64,000 nucleotides of DNA from Drosophila persimilis (taxonomy: Eukaryota > Arthropoda > Insecta > Diptera > Drosophilidae): assembly GCF_003286085.1 (NCBI RefSeq), contig NW_020825307.1, positions 558,001 through 622,000 of the forward strand, given 5' to 3'. The notes beneath the pieces are model-generated. The model saw nothing but the letters and a program-made list of their open reading frames with translations, did no database searches and was not told the origin of the DNA. Both the position numbers and the translations under genes were made by a program. Shown here in pieces: positions 1 through 13,248 of the stretch; positions within the stretch are counted from its first letter, which is position 1; each line of letters opens with the position of its first letter.

Positions 1-398
1 GCCCCTGTTATAGCACTTGGCCCTTCAAACGTTTTTCTTTTGTTTCTTTTTTAGTGGATTTTTTGGAGGTTATATCAATAATAATAATCATACCCATAAC
101 GAGAAAGAACGAGAGAAAAACTAAACAAAGAACGAAAAGGACAGGGGCTGGTTTGGCCAGAGCGTCGAGCGAAAGATGGAGCCCACAAATAAACGATAAT
201 CAAAGGCAGTTACTATAACAGAGGCAAACAAAATAGCCTATGGGGGGCGGGTGGAGACAGAACAGGGGAGAAGCAAAACTAACAGTTTTTGGGGGACAAA
301 ATGGTGCCGCTACAACGAGAAGGGTTAAAGCAGTTTAGGAGTGAGCTGGAAAATGTTGAACGAAGGTTTGGTTTAATTAATGGCGGATCAGTACTCAC

Positions 399-868
399 TT
401 TTCACGGTGCAGCAGACATATGCGATCCTTTGCCACCTTCAGCTTTTTGGCGATGATCTTCTTGAGGCTCTCCACGTTGATGTGCGGCTCCACGCTGACG
501 GCAAAGTTGCCGCCGGTGGTGGTGCTGATATTGAGGTTAATCAGCATGCCAGCGTTGGAGGAGCCACTGCCACTTCCACTTCCGTTGCCGTTGCTTGTGG
601 CGTTGCCATTTACACTTGTTGTTGTTGTAGTCGATGATGATAAACGCTGCAAGGCGACGCCGTTGCTGTGACTCCTATTCCCGTTACAGTTGTTGCTGCT
701 GGTGCCGTTAGTTGTGGTGGTGCCAATGTTGTTGCTTTTGTTGTTGTTGTTGGTGGTGGTGGTGGTGCTGCCACACCCAGCATTTGGCTGTGTTGCCGCT
801 GCTGTTGCCTCATTCTGGGCATCGGCCGGGGCCGTGTTCGTTGTGGTTTTTGTTGTTGGCTTATCCAT
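399..868 (-). CDS. stx: Stuxnet / midnolin homologue, first coding exon (partial)
   Basis: This exon encodes the N-terminus of a ubiquitin-like-domain protein. The ATG is at 868 and the exon ends at 399 in front of a GTGAGT donor after 156 codons plus two bases, so the gene continues beyond the left edge. The first 100 or so residues are low-complexity Thr/Asn/Ser/Gly tracts. From about residue 108 the chain becomes a ubiquitin fold (NISTTTGGNFAVSVEP, then VESLKKIIAKKLKVAKDRI and LLHREK). Human midnolin has the same element, ending LLHKE, at the start of its ubiquitin-like domain. Drosophila Stuxnet is the known family member and promotes ubiquitin-independent proteasomal degradation, including of Polycomb. 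A motif-1/DRE-type promoter lies upstream at about 1583. Family identity is good; the assignment to stx also rests on ras, Tango5 and Atg8a lying nearby. Confidence 0.8.
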
Positions 869-1582
869 TTTCGATCCGGAACGGAACTAGGAGAGAGAGA
901 TGGAGCGATAACGCTCTTGCTTCTTCTCTATCTCCTTTCAACGCACGACACGCACGCACACACACACACACCCACACGCAATCACCGAAAAGCGGGTGGC
1001 ACAGGCAAAAAATATTTAAAACAATTATTTGATATGTTGCAGAAAACGGCGGGCGGTGGATTGGTTTAACAAAAAAAAAACCGCAGAACGGCGCAGAAAT
1101 GTTGGTAATGGAAAAATCGTAACGGCACACGCGGCTGCTGCTACGGCGACTGCGGCGTTGGTTCAATTGCAATCGATTTTCTATATACACCACACCTTAC
1201 GCACACACACACGCACCGTCGAACAGAAAGATGAGAGGCACAGCACGCACGACGTAACCGCTGCCGTAGCGTAATGCGCAATGCGAAGCGACGCGGCTAA
1301 AGGCAGTGTGTGGGGCTGTTATGTGAGGGCCGACGAGGTTGCGTTTGAATTTACTGTTGCTGCCAGTCACACGCACGTCTACGGCAATGCTGAAAATTGT
1401 TTCTTCGTACTTTCGGTTTGGGGCTTGCCACTTCGTGCAACTGTTTTCGCACCGATTCAAACTGGGCTTTTTCTTCCTCGATCTCCGCGCTGCCTATTCT
1501 CTATTCCTTGCTTCTCTGCTTCTCTGCTTTTCCACTTTTCTCTCTACCTCGACCACACACACACACACAGTCGCGCACCAGG

Positions 1583-1715
1583 CAGTGTGACCGCGGACTT
1601 ATCGCTAAAATACACCGTCCGATCCACGGAAATATAACAAAATATAGCTTCTTATTTTAAAAATATACCGGAAATATACTGACGACTGACAGTTATATTT
1701 TACAAATTCCTAGTT
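1583..1715 (-). promoter_or_regulatory. stx-proximal promoter-like repeat copy (motif 1 + motif-6-like)
   Basis: Read on the minus strand, the segment contains an exact match to core-promoter motif 1 (CGGTCACACTG, 1583-1593), preceded by a degraded DRE (TTAGCGATAA) and by GTATATTT-type motif-6-like units. Motif 1 is directional and here points toward stx, whose ATG is 715 bases downstream. The sequence also aligns by eye with the copies at 19563, 19919 and 23655, so it is both a repeat member and the likely stx promoter. No transcription start can be fixed without mapped 5' ends. Confidence 0.6.
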
Positions 1716-1787
1716 TTTGAAGAACTCTCGCCCCAGCCCACACAGTGCTGCTCGATTTCGCGGCACACGACTCTGGTCCATAGAAAT

Positions 1788-1953
1788 TGAATGTTGCCAG
1801 CAACATTCAGCGTAAGAAAACCCATACCCTAATAGCCCATTCTAAATTGCGACTCATTTGTTTGTTGCAGGAGAGAGCAGCAGTGTGCCCATCTGACCCT
1901 CAGAAATATACCGTCTCATTTTCAAAATAGCCCCCTTTAGTCTAAAAGGGGGC
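1788..1953 (-). repeat. Repeat copy flanked by two hairpins
   Basis: The core (1821-1920) matches the module also found at 24500-24620 and 39285-39370, including the shared words GACTCATTTG and GTTGCAG and the CCTCAGAAATATACCG tail. It is bracketed by a 10-bp perfect stem with a two-base loop (1788-1797 with 1800-1809) and an 11-bp stem with one bulged base (1930-1940 with 1942-1953). The motif-1 site is degraded here (AGTGTGCCC). Confidence 0.55.
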
Positions 1954-2894
1954 CGAGTTCAGCCGCGCAATGCTGTACTATATAATATAATATAATGTAC
2001 TATAATATACTAATAATTATTCTGGTAGATCCTAGAATGGATCTACATTTTTACTTATAAAAAAACACCATGAAATCTTTTACCTAAACTGAGCACTGAA
2101 CACATAATTTTATTATGATGACGAAATTTATGACGAAAGTGAATGGCACATTTTAAGGACTCTCTTTAATTTGATTGTGTCCAAAATAACGTTTTATTCG
2201 TTTTTTACTATGTTTGAGCCTGCGACGAAAAATACTTCATCATTCACGGGTATGCGGAATGTTGCTCTTCATTGTTGCATTGCTGCGCGGCACATGTTGC
2301 TGGTCCATGCAAATGGAATGTGGCCAACAGTGTTGCTATCTCGCTTTTTCTTCCAGGCAACAGCTGTTCTATGAATTAGTGTTAGAGAATGCAAATAGTA
2401 TATCGATATACATCTTATCGTTATCGATCATGCTGCAGTTGGATTTTGAAATAAATGCACCGAAATATATTTAATTCCCTCCCATACACAGGGAATCTAT
2501 TTTTAATATAAACAGTCGAACTTCCTAATTCGTAATATATAATTTATTAGTTTTGGCAAACTTCGTTGCATGGAAGTTTGTTATAGAGAAGTTCGACTGT
2601 ATTTAATTCTATGTGCTGTAAACTTTCTTATTTATTACATTATATTATTGGTGTCTTCCTATGTTGTGGTATAAATAATTAATATGGAGACCGCGAGTCG
2701 GGATAGAAGATAGATCAGATACGGTAGAGACTATATTAGAGGAAGGTGTATACATTTTTAGACCACTACGATTATTTTTAGAATTTAATCCGAAAAATGG
2801 TATTTTGGACCAAAGGTAAGATTGTTATTTTCACAATAAACCGCCGTTTTATCGCATTAAAGTACCAATAAGTTCAACTACCCTGAACATTAGC

Positions 2895-3135
2895 CAGCAA
2901 CTTAGCCAGTCTTGTGGGAAAGTGATTCGTCAGCCGTATAAAATGAAATGCTCAGTGCTGAGGGTCCTAGCTACTTTTTCGTTTAAACCCTGTTTTAGGT
3001 AAAATACAATAAAAGCAAGGACTAAAAACCTGCCAACCAAGTATAGAATTGATTCATCAATCGTATAAAATTGTCTGGGCATGGCTAAATGTTCTATCTA
3101 TATAGTAATATTCAACGGAATATCAAAACCGAGGA
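2895..3135 (+). repeat. Truncated repeat fragments upstream of ras
   Basis: Two pieces of the distal half of the dispersed repeat lie in plus orientation. The piece at 3001-3135 carries the landmarks ATTGATTCATCAATCG, GGGCATGGCTAAATG and AATATTCAACGGAATATC, seen inverted at 19700-19800. The piece at about 2895-2945 matches the inverted segment near 39450-39480 (AAAGTGATTCGTCAG). Both lack the motif-6/DRE/motif-1 end, so they are broken copies. Confidence 0.55.
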
Positions 3136-3784
3136 ATAAAATTGACACTACTGCACTTTTCAAAATCAAAGTAGAGATGGGGAAGCTCTATCGAGTATCA
3201 CGAGCAAAACCACCGATAGTAGCAAACACCAAAACATCGATACTTCTCCACCTCTACGCCACATGGTATCTGCCGCCACACTAACGTATTAACCGTTCAA
3301 CTTGCTCCCACGGCCCACTGCTGGACTGGTAAGTGGCAAAACCATGTGCTCGGCCCTCCACTCCCACTCCCAGCCCTGTCCAGGCCCCATTCCACGCAAT
3401 AGAGGACTGCAATTAACCTTGTTTCTATGCTGCTTTTCATTGTGCCGCCGCCACAGCTAAAGGTTACGTCTCACTGCAATTGCGTTGTTCCATCGACAAT
3501 TGGACAGCCCTCATCCGCATCTAGAGTGCCACACAGCTGCCACAAAAAGCGCCGCCGCATCGGGAATCCATTGAACCTGTGTGTGTGTGTGGTGTGTGTC
3601 TGTGGAACAGAGCGCCATTAAAAAAACCGGCGGCATTGATTGTTGTTTGTGTTATATTTTTTTGTTCCTTTTGGCCCTCTGCTCTCGGTTCTCGGCTCTC
3701 GGCGCGCGGCTATTTTTCCTATTTTGTTTATTGTTACCGCCGTCTTTGTTTGGCCCAAATTAAACGGACGCCACTGCCGCAGAT

Positions 3785-5878
<2,094 letters not shown>

Positions 5879-7294
5879 CATATGGCCAGTGCTGCATCGG
5901 CCACGGGCAGCGGATTGGCTGCCTCTGCATCACAGCAGCAGCAGCAGCAGCAGCAACAGCACCAGAATCGATCTGGAGCAGCCAATCCGAACCCCTTTGC
6001 CCGGCTATACGATCGCAAGTGATTTCGGAAGGGTTGAGAGTTTCCGCGCATGTTCCGCGCATAAGGCATCCTCGAATCAATGGCCCCAACCATACATACA
6101 TGTGTTTACCTACCTTATCCATCTGCCCGCGCTGGCAGGAACCTAATCTTAAGTGTTTACAGACCACGATCTGTATAGAAATATGTACTCTAATCTATAT
6201 ATCTACAATATCTCGTATCTATGGGCATTTAGCGCCCACCCCGTTTGTTAGTTGCATACACGCACGATCGGCTTGTATTCTATACCTACATCGGACCTTA
6301 TATTCCGGTTGTGTTGTTTTGTTGTATATTGTATTGTAGCAAACATACATACTACATACACACATATATGCTCGCTATAAGCAGCTCCTCTTACTGGGAA
6401 CCTTTCAAATTCCTTATGCCAAAACTTATTAAATGTGAACTGAAACTGAAACTGAAACGTAAGCTGAAGCAGGATTCCCTTCCCCCCGTATGTTTGTACT
6501 TACCTGCAAAAGTGTTTAATAGTATGGAACTTCTTAGCTGTTTCCGAATCTTTGAATCTATTAAATGTCATATGAAATAAGCTAACAAAACGTTTTCAAT
6601 TGGGGTATGGCTAAAGCACACGATACCAATAAGGTTATACTATAGATCAGCGGTGGGCACGTCCTTGTCTCGAGATGCACAAGCGAATGCTCCAAAAGAG
6701 AATGAAGAGTCGGTGTCTAGCCGACTTCAATGACTTTCTTCTGATTGGGCAAAGATTTTTCTTTGTTGGTGCCTCATCTCATAGAAAGAACATCATAGAA
6801 CCCGCCGTTCAGCTGCAGAGCCTAGCTTTCTCTTAGCTATACTTCGCTATACGGGACAATGCGAGGCTTTAGAGATAAAAGTTCCAGTGCAATAATATTA
6901 TATCCCATCCAGAGAATGAATATAAAGATTGGCTGGCAGGCAGGATCTGATCGGCTCGGAATCTTTCAAGTTTGAAGTTAGTAATGCTGCTAGATGGATG
7001 CAAGAGTTCCAATTGTATCCCGATATTTATTTCGATATATATTTAAGTACATAAATAATTAGTTTTGATTATAGGTTGAATTTAGCAATAAATCGAAATT
7101 GTTTTGATGTTGATTAACCCTTGATAAGGACACTTAAACAAAAGCTAGTATATACAGTTTGAATGTATACAAAAATGCCGATAAGAGCCGAAAGTATATA
7201 GAACAGATATAGAAAAATTGAGGTTATATACGAGATATCGGAAAGCAGATACACAAGCGCACTCCCTCTTTCTCTTTCTCTTCCTCTCTATGTC

Positions 7295-7329
<35 letters not shown>

Positions 7330-7511
7330 GTCTGGCTAACACACTCAGGCAGGCATATCAAAAATATATATATATGTATGTATGTATATATAATATATAT
7401 GTTATATTACTGTATTACTATTTATGTGTATATTTGGAGCTAAGCGGGAAGGATCGGTTGGGTGTTTGATTGGTTGTGGAGCAGCCGCAGCCGCAGCCGC
7501 AGTCGCACCCG
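5879..7511. other. Convergent 3'UTR region of ras and Rph
   Basis: The segment holds the ras 3'UTR from the left and the Rph 3'UTR from the right. A CAG run (5933-5960) lies just after the ras stop. Candidate poly(A) signals are AATAAA near 7087 on the plus strand and TTTATT near 7025 for the minus strand, so the two transcripts may overlap. A pyrimidine tract of mostly CT repeats occupies about 7261-7336 and a TA/TATG-rich run about 7361-7410. No coding region is seen. Confidence 0.5.
7261..7336. repeat. CT-rich microsatellite
   Basis: An imperfect (CT)n/(TCTT)n tract lies in the Rph 3'UTR; on the Rph strand it is (GA)n, the sequence bound by GAGA-type factors. Confidence 0.8.
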
Positions 7512-10500
7512 CTAGTGGGCGGGATTGTCGGGGGCCAGGCAATGCCACTTCTCATGAAAGTGATCAGGCAATCGGATGCAGTCGTGCCACTGCTGGAGGC
7601 GTTCGCCCTTGCTCTGGGCCCCCAGCTGGAGGCTGCCCAGGAAGTCGTTGCTTTTGCCCAGATCCTTGTCCCACACGGTCACAATGAGCATCTCCTTGTT
7701 GAGATCGTGGGGACTGGCCTCAAAGTAGAACTCCTCGTTGTAGATCGGGTTCAGGGTCCGCCACTTGACGCTCGTCTTGTGCTTCTTGTTCTTGTGCGCA
7801 TCCGGTTTGAGCTGACTGGAACGGAACATTAGCAAATTAATGATACAGAAGTACAATAATCTTGAGCATTACTCACAGCTTGACAAAGGGATCGGAGCTA
7901 CCGTTGTTATCCATGGCCATCAGATTGATGCACTGCTTCACATTGACGACCAGAGCCCGCCGCTTGGTATTGTAGCACAGGGAGATAAGAATTTTGCCAT
8001 TGGGCCACTCCTGGGCCATTTCCGCCGCGCTGCTGTACTGATCCTCCACGCCCAGCGGCACCGAGATCCTGTACTGGGATGTGCTGTGCACCTGCAATGG
8101 AAACGGAAGTCGAAATGGAAACGGAAACAAAACGAAAGCCGAAGCAGCAAGAATTAGTAGGGATCTGTCAATTTCCGTTCGCTTTGTTCGCTTGCAATTT
8201 GAGGCTTAAAGTTCCGTCCGTTCTTAAAATTTAGTTTCAGATATTTTCAGCCTAAAAATGGGCTTCATTTTAATATTTTTGGGGTTTATGTTTTGCTGTC
8301 AATTGCTCGGCGAAGAGGAGCCTAAGGCTTGCTCTTCACGTTCCTCACGTTTCCTTGCTTGCTGGCTCGCTTGCTTGGAAACCTGGCGGCCATCATATCA
8401 AGGTGAAAGTGAAAACCGGAAAATTAGCTTCGAATTGGCCGGTGGATGTGGCACCTTATCCTGGAAACCTATCCATCGTTGGACTCACCGTGGAGAGGCA
8501 GACCTTGGCTGCGCCTAGGAAATCGTGCCCGTACTTGTCGTCGTCGAAGAGGGCCACATACAGCAGGGAGTTGCCGAGCTCTTCGGGCTCCACGCCGACA
8601 AACTGGAGGGTTTCGTTGAACTCTGGATTGCGGGTCTTGTGCACGGTCTTGGTGCGTTGCCAGCGCGTGTATTTGGTGAGCGCCTCGGGCGTGATTATGT
8701 TGAGCTTGCAGTAGGGATCGGTCAGGCCAGAGGCGTCCATGGCGGGTAGGTCGCGTGCCCGCACCATTGTGCAGTCCAGGCTGTGGAAGTTCTCCCGATA
8801 GCTGATGGCTATCTCCAGCCAGCCTAGCAGCGGATCCCGGCAATGCTGTTGCTGGGCTTGGGTGTATTGCGATTGCGATTGTGATTGCGACTGGGACTGT
8901 GACTGGGTGCCGGAATTACCGGAGCCAGAGCTCTCGCTGATGGACCAGGAGGAGCTAACCGAACCACGGCGCAGGGAGCTGCTCTCGCGGCGCAGCTGGG
9001 CCACCGCCGAGCCGTTCGTGAGGCTGATGCTGTCGTAGTCGGGGCACTCCGACGGCCGGTGGCTCTGCTGTCGACCGAAGAAGAAGGAGTTCGACAACTT
9101 TCGCTCGCCGCCGTCGATGAAGCTTCTTATGGAGCCGTATGCCCGCAGCCGGAAGCTGTCCTCCCTCTGCAGGCGGCCCACGGCCGAGCCCCTGGCACCG
9201 CCACCGAAACCGCTACCACCCCCGCTGTCCAGCTCATCCTCCGGCTCGGAGGGGCCGCTGCTGGAGCTGCTGTCGTTGACCCGTATGGTCAGCTTCTTGA
9301 CCCGCGCCGGCCGCGTCGGCGTTCCGTGGCAGCTGTGCACGGCCCGCGTGTCTCCTACGATGACATAGAATATCGATATTAGCGATGGTTTCGGTCGATT
9401 CCCGACGCCTCCGATAACAGGTCGAATATATATCGATTGAAATCGATAAGTGCTGAAATAGGGCAACGCAAGGGCATGAAAGGGAAAAGCAGCGCAGCTT
9501 ATGCGAAGCCAAGTTCCGGTCTTAAGTTTCAGATTGATAATGCTGATAACTATCATGAAGCAGAGCTCTGTGCTGTCGATTACAAATCGATTGATTAATG
9601 GCTTAACTAAAGATCGAATTGAACCGCGATGATTGTTGGAAACTGGCAAAAGAGGAATGGATCAAAAGACTGGACTGGACTGCGAACCAAAGTCGAGTTT
9701 TGGGTTCTGGATAGTTTGGATAGCGAACGAGACTCATTTGCAGGCATAGCATAGCTGTGCCCCACTTTGCACTTTGCACTTTGCACTGGTCCTTGCGAAA
9801 AGCGGAAGTGGATAGTAAATGACGCGACAGGACATGACCAATCCCTACCTGCCATGGATGCCATCCCTCCTGGTGTGGGTGTGGGCGTAGGCGTGGCGCT
9901 GGCACTGCGCGGCGTGTCGTACCGCGGCAGGCCTTTGAAGAACCAGGCCCCCGACTTCTTCCACATCTCGCGCGTCTCCGAGCAGATGCGACAGAGCCAG
10001 ATCTCCCGTGTCCGCTCGCTGGTGTGATACCGGATATTGATGTCCACGCTGCACTTGGTGCACACGGACTGACGGCAGTCCTCGCAGATGATGCGATGCG
10101 GCCGCAACAGCCCAAAGGTGTCGCCGCAGAGCCGACAACAGTTGGGGCCCCGCTCGACAGCGTGCTGCTTGATCTTCTCAACTCGCTCCACCAGACGGCC
10201 GACCCGCTGCCGTTCGGCAATCTCGATCTCCTCATTGCGCCGTATCACGGATATGATGGCCTCCTGCTCCTCGGGACGCAAGGGTTCACTGGTCTTTGAG
10301 CTGCTCCAGCCGGCCCTCAATCTGTGCGGGAGAGATAGGAAAAGCCAAAAAACGGGGAGACCTTGTTAATGTGCCAGCTCCAAAAGTGCTTCAAGTGGAT
10401 GGAATGGTATGGGTTGGTATGGGTTGGTATGGGATGGGCGCCCTGCCTAATGAGCATCGTTAGTTGCGGGCTGGTTAATGCGGTTTCCATGTTCCTCAGC

Positions 10501-13248
10501 AGCAGCACACGGCCAAAATGTCAAGTTCAAAGTTAATTAACTCGCCCATGTTTAGGACCTATTCCCGTACCCGTTGCCGTGCCCGTAGCCGGCGCCTAGC
10601 TCGGGTTCATTATCCCCCGCTGTACACCCAGTAGAAGGCAGGAGCGGAGCATGTTGTATTCGTGTGGCGCCATGCTATAAAGGAGTCCCACAAATACAAG
10701 GGGTATCTGCTAGTCGTTTCACTCTAGTAAAAAGCTTTTAATGCTGTTTTATTTCCGTTCCATTCCCTTGCGTTGCGTTGCGTGGCGTTTGGTTTCAGGA
10801 GGTGTTCGGGGTCCGAAAGCGTTTGTTATAGCCACTTTGGAATCACTTACACATGGCATTAAAAAAAAAAAGAAGCAAAGCCAAGCCAAGCGCCACCACA
10901 AAGCCCACATACGGGCACGCACAGCAACCGGCAACCAGGTCGGGCATGCAAATCCGGGCGTAGAGGCTCTACTTTACCTAACAATTTTGTTCGCCTTCAC
11001 GATGGGTTTATTGACTTGACTCTGCTCTTGCCCTGAACTCGTACTTGTACGGCCATGGGCCCCGTGTCTGTGCGTGCTGTGGCTCCATGTGGAAATGCCC
11101 TTGCGGGTTCTCCAACATCATAATTAAATTACCAATTCGCTTAGTACTCTATCAACATTGGCCCGGACCAAAATAAGTGCTGTGCTCCTCTAAGTAACGA
11201 AATCAATGGGGAACCGAATACCAAATCAAATCACTCCTGAAACGGGGTTCAAACGGGGTCTCAGCTGTCGTCCTTAGCTGAGACAGAGCCAATGGCTTAT
11301 GTTTCAACCAGATCTGATTGTCGCATACGAAACAAATCTGTCAATTACAAGAGCTCAATCCAAAAGCTGTCTTGTCGAATGGCAAAGGAAAAGTGTATGG
11401 CTTCGAACATGAGGAACAGCATATTGCACAGTTTTTACAATGAACAAAAAAAAAAAAAAAAACGGAGAAAAAAACGGAGAAAAAAACACTGATTTGTTGA
11501 ACGGTTTCCTTTCTTTCCTTAGCCTTACGTTTATTTTTTGTACGATTTCTTCTGAGGGCATACTTCCTTTGCATTTCGTTGGGACTTGCTGGAGATCGGT
11601 ATGACGATGGAGTGCTCTTTTCTGACACTTTACTAGCCCTGCTCTCCATAGCACTGCCTGAATGTGCTCGCTCCTGAGTGAGTGCTCATTGGCTTACCCT
11701 TGAACAGTTCTCCTTGCCCCCTTTGGCCATGATTTTCCTCTTCCTGATGTTGCTCCCTTGAGCTGTAATTTGAATTTCAAGTACAGAGCCAGCCAATGCC
11801 AGAAAATGAGAGTCAGAAATGAGAGGGAGAGGGAGAGGGAGAGACGCGAGAGGCGCTAAGCGGGAAGCTCTCTTCTCACCCTGCCCGTCCTGTCACTCGG
11901 TTAAAGGCAAAAGCTCTTTGTTTCTATGCTTCTTTATGTTCGTGTGCGTGTCTGTGCCTGTCTGTGTGCCAGGGTGTGAGTGGAGTGTCAGTGTGAATGG
12001 TTACAATGTAGCGAACGAATGAACGAACGGAAGTGTAAATTGCACACTTGAAACCTGCCCTCCATGCCCTGCATGCCCTGCCTGCCGCCCACCCCTCCGC
12101 TCCTTTTTTCGCTCTGCTTTCTGTTCATGCTGTGCCGTGCCTGTCGGTGCGTGTCCGTGTGGCGGTGTTTTTGTATTTTTAATGCGCCCAAGTCGCATTT
12201 ACAGTCAGCTGGGATTGATTTGAGCCGTGCTCTTGCTCCTGCCACTGCTCCTCCACCCACGGCTGCCCCACGCAGTATGCTACAGGCTCGTACAACCAGC
12301 ATATGCTGGGCATATGTATATGTACATATACAAGTAGGGAAATGGTTTCGTTTTGTGGATTCTGGATTCTGGGTGCGGTATGAGACATGCGGCATGCTAT
12401 ATGCGATATGCGATATGCGATATGCGATATGCGACATGGGCGTGTTGCTTAAATCATGTAAATGGCTCTGCCATGCCCCAGTTCCCACCCCCCGTCAATT
12501 GCAATAAATAAATGAAAGCCTCTCTGTCTCTGGACCATTATGTGTATGTGTTGGTGGGGGGCCCATAAAAAATTGAACATTATTAAAATTTAATTAATCT
12601 GTCAGCGTGCAACAATTATGATTAGAATTGGGCCGACACAGAAACCATGTGGATCCCTTCCGTTTCAGTTTCAGTTTCCACTCCCCTTAGCCTTCAAAGT
12701 TGTTCGCTCAGGGACATGGCTCCCGCGCTACATAGCCGTCGTCGTTGTCGGCGTCTGACAGTGTGTGCAGCACACACATGTATATTATTTGATTAGGCCA
12801 CAGTTTAGGGCTGTGTGTTTTGGCCAATCATGCACACACACACACAAACATACACAGACGGAGTAAAAGTTAATTAAATTACAACTAAAGCTTTTGTCGA
12901 ATTTTGGTTGCTGTTAGCTCTAACCCTAAAACACACACACACACACAGAAACACACACATGAAAAAAATACCATTTGTTGCTATTTCGCGACTGGCCATG
13001 AAACGGAGAGATTATAGGATAGCCAATTGTTGCATTAGTCTCCCAATGCCCAATGCCTAAAGCCCAATCCCAATGACAATGACACATTAGCTTTAAGTCC
13101 AACTTAGCTTTCAGGCCATGCCTGTCGGTTGCTTTGAAAGCTAGGCTTTTGGGACTTATAACGGTACTTACTTGGCACGCAAGGCCAGCTGCCTGTCGCT
13201 GGGACAGACGAACTTGTTGGCCGTGTTATTGCGGTTCTGGAAGTCCAT
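7512..13248 (-). CDS. Rph: Rabphilin: Rab-binding zinc finger plus tandem C2 domains
   Basis: A synaptic-vesicle Rab3/Rab27 effector that binds phospholipid in response to calcium. Five exons on the minus strand: 13248-13172, 10321-9849, 9354-8489, 8091-7877 and 7815-7512, giving 644 residues. Exon 1 encodes MDFQNRNNTANKFVCPSDRQ. Exon 2 carries the Rab-binding helix and FYVE-like finger (CRLC, CEDC, CTKC, CRIC cysteine pairs) and the Rab-contact motif SGAWFF. Exon 3 is a Ser/Gly/Gln-rich linker followed by C2A (GWLEIAISY, SGLTDPYCKL). Exons 4-5 encode C2B (SSDPFVKL, NPIYNEEF), ending in a WHxL motif (KWHCL) typical of rabphilin C2B. Calcium-ligand aspartates are visible in both C2 domains. 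The 2.85-kb first intron contains only low-complexity DNA. Confidence 0.93.
9360..9605. promoter_or_regulatory. Cluster of CGAT / DRE-like sites in an Rph intron
   Basis: Within the intron between Rph exons 2 and 3 there are several ATCGAT-type sites: near 9372 (ATATCGATA), 9432 (ATATCGATT), 9442 (AATCGATAA) and 9586 (AATCGATTG). This density is typical of DREF or BEAF-32 target clusters and suggests an internal promoter or boundary. No associated coding start is visible. Confidence 0.35.
10322..13171. other. Large first intron of Rph
   Basis: Non-coding. It holds a poly(A)-rich run near 11445, a GAGAGG run near 11821-11842, a (GATATGC)n heptamer array at about 12396-12436 and CA tracts near 12833 and 12932. 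Open frames here are short and low-complexity. Confidence 0.6.
12396..12436. repeat. Heptamer tandem array (GATATGC)n
   Basis: About six near-perfect copies of a 7-bp unit, ending in a diverged GACATG, lie inside Rph intron 1. Confidence 0.85.

Larger units (their letters stand above)
869..3784. other. Spacer between divergent stx and ras, with 5'UTRs and repeat copies
   Basis: No coding region is supported here. On the minus side (869-1580) lies the probable stx 5'UTR, with CA tracts near 954-981 and 1552-1570. Promoter-like repeat copies sit at 1583-1715 and 1821-1940, and fragments of the same family in the opposite orientation at about 2895-2945 and 3001-3135. From about 3240 to 3784 is the likely ras promoter and 5'UTR, with an ATCGAT site near 3236 and a short GT run near 3580. 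ORFs in the stretch are short and compositionally unlike the neighbouring genes. Confidence 0.6.
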
